A stretch of DNA of 17,768 nucleotides from Acetobacteraceae bacterium (GTDB lineage Bacteria > Pseudomonadota > Alphaproteobacteria > Acetobacterales > Acetobacteraceae): positions 1 to 17,768 of the forward strand of contig JANXRT010000048.1 in the NCBI GenBank assembly GCA_025356735.1. Direction: 5' to 3'. Below the pieces are notes generated by a model. The model was not told the DNA's origin, made no database searches, and worked only from the letters and a program-made list of their open reading frames with translations. A program made the position numbers and the translations under genes. Positions 13,832 through 17,768 of this stretch are shown piece by piece. The stretch's first letter is position 1. Each line of letters opens with the position of its first letter.

Positions 13832-15418
13832 TCAGGTCCAGGCAAGGTTCCAGGGATAGGGCGAGGTGCCCTGGAGCAGGCCGGTCAGGTTCTTCCGGTA
13901 TGCGGTCTGGATGAAGAAGCGCCCGAGCAGGATGGTCGGCACGTCGGCCAGCGCCTCCTGGTGGATCGCGGTGACCAGGCGGCGGCGGTCGGGTTCGGTC
14001 GGCGCCGAGAGCCACTGGCGGCTCAACGCCTCGATGGTCTCGTTCGAATACGACCCGGCCCAGCCCTTGGCGCCGAGGCCGCGGACCACGGTGCTGATCG
14101 CGGGGTCCGCGATCGATGTGCCGATCCACCAGTTGTGGAACACCGACCAGCCGCCTTTCTCGATCGGGTCGGTGCGGCTGCGGCGGGTGACCAGGGTGTT
14201 CCAGTCCATCTCCTCCATTTCCACGTTCAGGCCGAGCTTCTTGAACAGGTCGAAGGTGACGTGGCCGAACGGTGCGATCGAGGCGACATCGGCCGGGTTG
14301 AGGATAACGATCTTCTCGCCGCCATAGCCGGCCGCCTTGATCGCCGTCCGCGCCGCGGCGAGGTCGCCGGTCATCAGCCCGGTGCCGAGCTCCTCGCCAT
14401 AGGGCGTGCCGCAGGGAAACAGCGCGCGGCAACTTCGAAAAAGCTCCGGGTCGTTGCCGGTGACGGCGCGCATGTAGTCCTCCTGGTCGACCGCCATCTG
14501 GATGGCGCGCCGCATGCGCACGTTGTTGAACGGCGGATTGAGGTGGTTGAAGCGCATGGTGCCGAAGAAGCCGACCGGATTGAAGTTGTCCACCTTGACG
14601 TCTCGGCTACGGCGCAGCAGCGGCAGCAGGTCCGGCTGGACCTGCTCCCACCAGTCGATCTCGCCCTTCTGCAGCGCCGCCGAGGCGGTCGAGGGGTCGG
14701 GGATGATGCGCCACTCGATGCGGTCCATGTGCGCGACCTTGCCGCCCGAGGCCCAGTCCGGCGGTTCTTGGCGCGGCACGTAGTTTTCGAATTTGGCATA
14801 GGCGCCGGAGCTGCCGGAGACGAACTCGTCCTTGAGGAACCGGTAAGGGCCGGAGCCGGTCATCTCCTTGACCTGCTGCGCCGGATCGGTCCGGGCCAGG
14901 CGTTCGGGCATCATCACCGGCAGCATGCCGTTCGGCTTGCCAATCGCGTAGAGCAACAACGGAAATGGCGATTTGAGGGTGATGCGGATGGTCTGGTCGT
15001 CGGCGGTTCCGAACTGATCGACGAAAGCCGCCAGGGTCTGGCCGTAAACGTCGCGCGACGACCAGCGCGCCAGGCTGGCGGCGCAATCGCGGGCCAGCAC
15101 CGGGGTGCCGTCATGGAAGCGCAGCCCGTTGCGCAGGCGGATCAGCCAGGTTCGGCCATCGTCGGAGATTGTGTGGCCGGCGGCCATCTGCGGTTGCGGC
15201 TGCTGGTTGTGGTCGATGCCGTACAGCGTGTCGAACACGTAGTAGCCGTGGGTGATCGAGACCTGGGTGGTGGTGAAGGACGGATCGAGGATCGACAGGT
15301 CGGCGGTCGGCACGAAGCGAAGCACCTTTCCGCGCCCCTGGCCAATCGCGAAGCGAGTAGGCACGGACGCCGCCGCAACCATGGAAGTAGCACCGCGCAA
15401 CAGAGATCGGCGTCGCAT
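13832..15418 (-). CDS. ABC transporter family-5 substrate-binding protein (peptide/opine/nickel type)
   Basis: This 528-residue periplasmic protein captures a ligand for an ABC importer. The N-terminus MRRRSLLRGATSMVAAASVP contains a twin-arginine-like RRxSLLRG motif followed by a hydrophobic stretch, so Tat export is likely. The mature part is a full SBP_bac_5 protein, with VFDTLYGID, WLIRLRNGLRFHDGTPVLARD, TGSGPYRF and FNNVRMRRAIQMAVD. A strong GGGAGG ribosome-binding site lies 7 nt before the ATG. No permease or ATPase gene lies in the window, so it is an orphan here and may use a transporter encoded elsewhere. Ligand class (dipeptide, opine, other) cannot be told. It starts a likely unit with the ABM and parvulin genes. 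Confidence 0.93.
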   Translation of the reverse strand: MRRRSLLRGATSMVAAASVPTRFAIGQGRGKVLRFVPTADLSILDPSFTTTQVSITHGYYVFDTLYGIDHNQQPQPQMAAGHTISDDGRTWLIRLRNGLRFHDGTPVLARDCAASLARWSSRDVYGQTLAAFVDQFGTADDQTIRITLKSPFPLLLYAIGKPNGMLPVMMPERLARTDPAQQVKEMTGSGPYRFLKDEFVSGSSGAYAKFENYVPRQEPPDWASGGKVAHMDRIEWRIIPDPSTASAALQKGEIDWWEQVQPDLLPLLRRSRDVKVDNFNPVGFFGTMRFNHLNPPFNNVRMRRAIQMAVDQEDYMRAVTGNDPELFRSCRALFPCGTPYGEELGTGLMTGDLAAARTAIKAAGYGGEKIVILNPADVASIAPFGHVTFDLFKKLGLNVEMEEMDWNTLVTRRSRTDPIEKGGWSVFHNWWIGTSIADPAISTVVRGLGAKGWAGSYSNETIEALSRQWLSAPTEPDRRRLVTAIHQEALADVPTILLGRFFIQTAYRKNLTGLLQGTSPYPWNLAWT

Positions 15419-15483
15419 CCGCTATCCTCCCGAAATCCGGTGCCGCTTGGCGCGGTCTCGGCTTGCTTGGAACCCTAGCAGAT

Positions 15484-16725
15484 TCAGCCGGTCCGGCTAC
15501 AGCGTCGAAGCCAGCCGAGCGCGCCGCCGGCGGCGGCGGTCGCGGTTGCGAAGCAGGCTTGCAGCAGATAGCCGCCGGTCGGGGCTTCCCAGTCCAGCAT
15601 CTCGCCGGCGGCGAACACCCCCGGCAGGGCGCGGAGCATGAAACCCGGATCGAGCTCGGCGAGACGGATACCGCCGACGGTGGAGATCGCGCGCTCCAGC
15701 GATTGCGCGGCCGACAGCCTTATCGGCACCTGCTTGATCAGCGCGGCAAGGTCGGCAGGCGCGCGCGGCAGCAGGTTCGCGGTCGCTTCCCGCAGCAGGC
15801 CGATGGCGACGGGCGAGAGCGAGGCCGATTTGCGCAGCACGTTGCCGATGGTCTCGCGCTGGCGCGCCGCCGCCAGACGCTCGGTCAGCCTGGCGACGGG
15901 AATGTCGGGCCGCAGGTCCAATGACAGGGTGGCGGCGCCGTCGCGGAGGATCGCGTCGCGCAACAGGCTGGCGAGCGGATAGACCGCGCCGCCCTCGATG
16001 CCGTACTCGGACACCACAATATCGCCCCGCGATGCGCGGCCGTCGAAGCGCGGCGCCACGTTGTTCAGGACGTGGCCGGCGAACCGGGCGCGGAACAGCT
16101 CGGTCCAATGGTGGACGAACCCGCAATTGGCGGGCAGCAGCGGCGCGATCGCGATGCCGCGGGCGGCCAGGATGGCGGTCCAGGCGCCGTTCGCGCCGAG
16201 GCGGGGCCAGCTGGCACCGCCCAGTGCCAGGATGATGGCATCCGGCATGGTTTCGAGCGCGCCGGCCGGCGTGTCGAACCGCAGCGCGCCGTGCTCGGTC
16301 CAGCCCCGCCAGTCGGCGCGAAAGCGGAACTCGACACCCTGGCCGGCAAGCCGGCGCAGCCAGGCGCGCAGCAGCGGCGATGCCTTCATGGCGCGCGGAA
16401 ACACCCGCAAGCTGCTGCCGACGAAGGTCGGCTGGTCCAGCGCCTCGGCCCACGCGCGCAACGCGTCCGGCGGAAATCCGGCGATCGCATCCGCGACCAT
16501 CGGCGCCGCGTCGCCATAGCGCGGCAGGAACCGGGACAGCGGCTCGGAATGCGTGAGGTTGAGCCCTCCCCTGCCCGCCATCAGGAATTTCCGCCCCGCG
16601 CTCGGCATCCGGTCGTACACCGTGACGGCGCAGCCGGCGGCGCTCAGGCGCTCGGCCGCCATCAGCCCGGCCGGTCCGGCGCCAATCACGGCGACCGTGT
16701 GGCCAGCGACTGGGTAGCCAGGCAT
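15484..16725 (-). CDS. NAD(P)/FAD-dependent oxidoreductase, HI0933/YhiN (BaiN-like) family
   Basis: This 413-residue flavoprotein has an N-terminal FAD-binding GxGxxG motif (VAVIGAGPAGLMAAERL). The family signature follows: GRKFLMAGRGGLNLTHSE, then ILALGGASWPRLGANG, and near the C-terminus TVGGI...AGEMLDWEAPTGGYLLQACFATA, which closes the FAD site. The subgroup resembles the PP4765-type flavoproteins. Function is unknown; relatives include BaiN, a bile-acid reductase. ATG 16725 shares one base with the stop of the upstream cinA-like gene (TGATG), so the longer frame to 16824 is rejected. It is probably cotranscribed with the cinA-like gene. Confidence 0.92.
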   Translation of the reverse strand: MPGYPVAGHTVAVIGAGPAGLMAAERLSAAGCAVTVYDRMPSAGRKFLMAGRGGLNLTHSEPLSRFLPRYGDAAPMVADAIAGFPPDALRAWAEALDQPTFVGSSLRVFPRAMKASPLLRAWLRRLAGQGVEFRFRADWRGWTEHGALRFDTPAGALETMPDAIILALGGASWPRLGANGAWTAILAARGIAIAPLLPANCGFVHHWTELFRARFAGHVLNNVAPRFDGRASRGDIVVSEYGIEGGAVYPLASLLRDAILRDGAATLSLDLRPDIPVARLTERLAAARQRETIGNVLRKSASLSPVAIGLLREATANLLPRAPADLAALIKQVPIRLSAAQSLERAISTVGGIRLAELDPGFMLRALPGVFAAGEMLDWEAPTGGYLLQACFATATAAAGGALGWLRRCSRTG

Positions 16726-17768
16726 CAGGCTTTTTCGAAGTCGATCCGCTCGACCACCGGAAGGCCCTGCAGATACCGACGCAGGCAGTCCAGCGCCAGC
16801 TCGACCGCGCCCAGCCGAAGCCACTCGCGCCCGCCGACGATGCGCGCGCGGCGGAACGCGCCGCCCGTCGCGGTGGCGATGCCGACCCAGATGGTGCCGC
16901 CGAAATCGATCCGGTCGGTGCCGTGATCGACATCGATCAGCACCACCAGCGAGTGGCTGGCGCCGGCCTGCTCGCGCACCGCGCGCGCGAACGCCTCGGT
17001 CAGTTCCTGGCCGAGCGGCTCGTCGGCCGGCACGTGGCCCATGCCGATCGCGTCTTGCAGCTGGGCACGGTCACGCGCGACGATGCCGCGGCGGAACACG
17101 CCCTCGGCCGCCGGAAGATGCGCCAGGCGCGCGGCGATCTGGCCGCCGGTGAACGTCTCGGCGAGTGCCAGGGTGGAGTTGTCGCGTGAGAGCGCATCCA
17201 GCACGACGCCCTCCAGAGTCTCGTCATCCTCGCCCATGATAAAGTTGCCGAGCCTGTCGCGCACCGCCCGCTCGATCGGCGCCAGTTTTCGACCCACCTC
17301 CTCCATGTCGGCGCCACGGATGGTAATCTTGGTTTCGAGCTGCGGGTAATGGGCGCGAAAGCCGAGCTTCACGCCGCCCTCGGGCACCAGGTCCTCGAGG
17401 CCCGACAGCAGGCTATCGACATGCGACTCGCCCAACCCGTACGAATGAAACCGTTTCAGGTGGATCGAGGTCTGGATGCCGGCGCGGGCCAGCAGCCTTG
17501 GCACGATCTGCTCCTCCAGCATCCGGCGCAGCTCGCGCGGCACGCCGGGCGTGAAGAAGAACCGGGCGCGGCCGATGTCGAGCGAGAAGCCGCAGGCAGT
17601 GCCGATCGGGTTGTCGATGAACTCCGCCGTCGCCGGCAGCATTGCCTGCTTGACGTTGTTCTCCGGCATTTTTCGGGATCGGCGGGAGAAGAACTCCTCC
17701 ATCTTCGCCAACCATTCCTCGTGCAGCACCAGCTCGACCCCGGCCGCCTGGGCCGCGACCTCCTGCGA
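16725..17768 (-). CDS. cinA: CinA-like protein, 5' end cut by window edge
   Basis: CinA proteins combine an N-terminal MoCF-like (COG1058) pyrophosphatase domain with a C-terminal nicotinamide-nucleotide amidase (PncC) domain. The last 347 residues are visible, from inside the MoCF domain (LPATAEFIDNPIGTACGFSL, FFTPGVPRELRRM) through the linker domain (HSYGLGESHVDSLL) to the C-terminal domain. The frame is open at the right edge, so about 70-80 N-terminal residues are missing. The catalytic ESCTGG of PncC is ETFTGG here (17142-17159), with Ser and Cys replaced, and the downstream Lys and TGIAGPxGG motifs are not recognisable. The amidase is probably inactive. It overlaps the flavoprotein gene by one base. 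Confidence 0.85.
   Translation of the reverse strand, partial: SQEVAAQAAGVELVLHEEWLAKMEEFFSRRSRKMPENNVKQAMLPATAEFIDNPIGTACGFSLDIGRARFFFTPGVPRELRRMLEEQIVPRLLARAGIQTSIHLKRFHSYGLGESHVDSLLSGLEDLVPEGGVKLGFRAHYPQLETKITIRGADMEEVGRKLAPIERAVRDRLGNFIMGEDDETLEGVVLDALSRDNSTLALAETFTGGQIAARLAHLPAAEGVFRRGIVARDRAQLQDAIGMGHVPADEPLGQELTEAFARAVREQAGASHSLVVLIDVDHGTDRIDFGGTIWVGIATATGGAFRRARIVGGREWLRLGAVELALDCLRRYLQGLPVVERIDFEKA

Noticed and set aside
13841..13852. GGCAAGGTTCCA matching the start of the 20-bp inverted-repeat arm
   Set aside because: Only 12 bases match, and they encode the C-terminal WNLAW of the solute-binding protein, so it is most likely coincidence.
13961..15478. 505-codon plus-strand open frame antisense to the solute-binding protein gene
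   Set aside because: The minus-strand protein is a full SBP_bac_5 member with signal peptide and ribosome-binding site; the plus frame shows only low-complexity Arg/Gly/Val composition.
16726..16824. 33-residue N-terminal extension of the flavoprotein
   Set aside because: It would lie inside the cinA-like coding sequence; the FAD motif follows shortly after ATG 16725, which overlaps the upstream stop in a typical coupled arrangement.
1..17768. tRNA/rRNA genes, CRISPR arrays, transposases, prophage genes
   Set aside because: Nearly all of the window is occupied by recognised genes, the intergenic spaces are short, and none of these elements could be recognised by reading.

Overview
The window looks like a chromosomal stretch of a GC-rich, Gram-negative alphaproteobacterium, perhaps Rhodospirillales or Acetobacteraceae-like. 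The evidence is the near-canonical alphaproteobacterial order secG-pyrG-kdsA-eno, a KDO synthase (so an LPS outer membrane), a Rhodobacter-type RpoE/ChrR pair, an alphaproteobacterial FeS-type photolyase, a PHB depolymerase, and GC-rich palindromic repeats. The taxonomic placement is inference. No rRNA, tRNA, CRISPR array or transposase is visible. Genes are dense and no stretch over 300 bp lacks a gene.

Region 1 (1-5560, all minus strand). Transcription runs from a Mre11/SbcD-like metallophosphoesterase through secG, pyrG and kdsA to eno, which runs off the left edge. pyrG and kdsA overlap by one base. A FitAB (VapBC-family) toxin-antitoxin pair lies between kdsA and eno. It has its own promoter and a near-perfect FitAB-like operator, so eno sits directly downstream of the toxin gene.

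Region 2 (5644-9583) looks like a light/singlet-oxygen response island. An ECF sigma factor of the RpoE (ECF11) type, its zinc anti-sigma factor ChrR and a short-chain dehydrogenase form a tightly overlapping plus-strand operon. A candidate promoter of the expected type (TGATCC-N16-CGTA) lies upstream. Divergent from it is an FeS-cluster bacterial cryptochrome/photolyase (PhrB/CryB type). Tail-to-tail with that gene, overlapping by 30 bp, is a 55-residue DUF2256 zinc-ribbon gene. All known ChrR zinc ligands and all four photolyase FeS cysteines are present at matching spacing.

Region 3 (9587-13390) holds an intracellular PHB depolymerase with a cysteine nucleophile, a divergent GST, a 2-hydroxychromene-2-carboxylate isomerase/DsbA-like protein and a secreted parvulin prolyl isomerase. 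The spaces between these genes carry palindromic elements. One of them, a three-hairpin GC-rich repeat of about 58 bp, also occurs between secG and pyrG. Next to its second copy is a perfect 20-bp inverted repeat with a 4-nt loop.

Region 4 (13481-17768, minus strand) has a small ABM monooxygenase-like protein and an orphan family-5 ABC solute-binding protein with a Tat-like signal. Upstream of these are a HI0933/BaiN-type flavoprotein and a CinA-like protein, which overlap by one base. The CinA-like protein is cut by the right edge, and its nicotinamide-nucleotide amidase site appears degenerate. I saw no wholly unprecedented system. The most interesting items are the FitAB insertion with its operator, the singlet-oxygen/photolyase/DUF2256 cluster, the palindromic repeats and the degenerate CinA.
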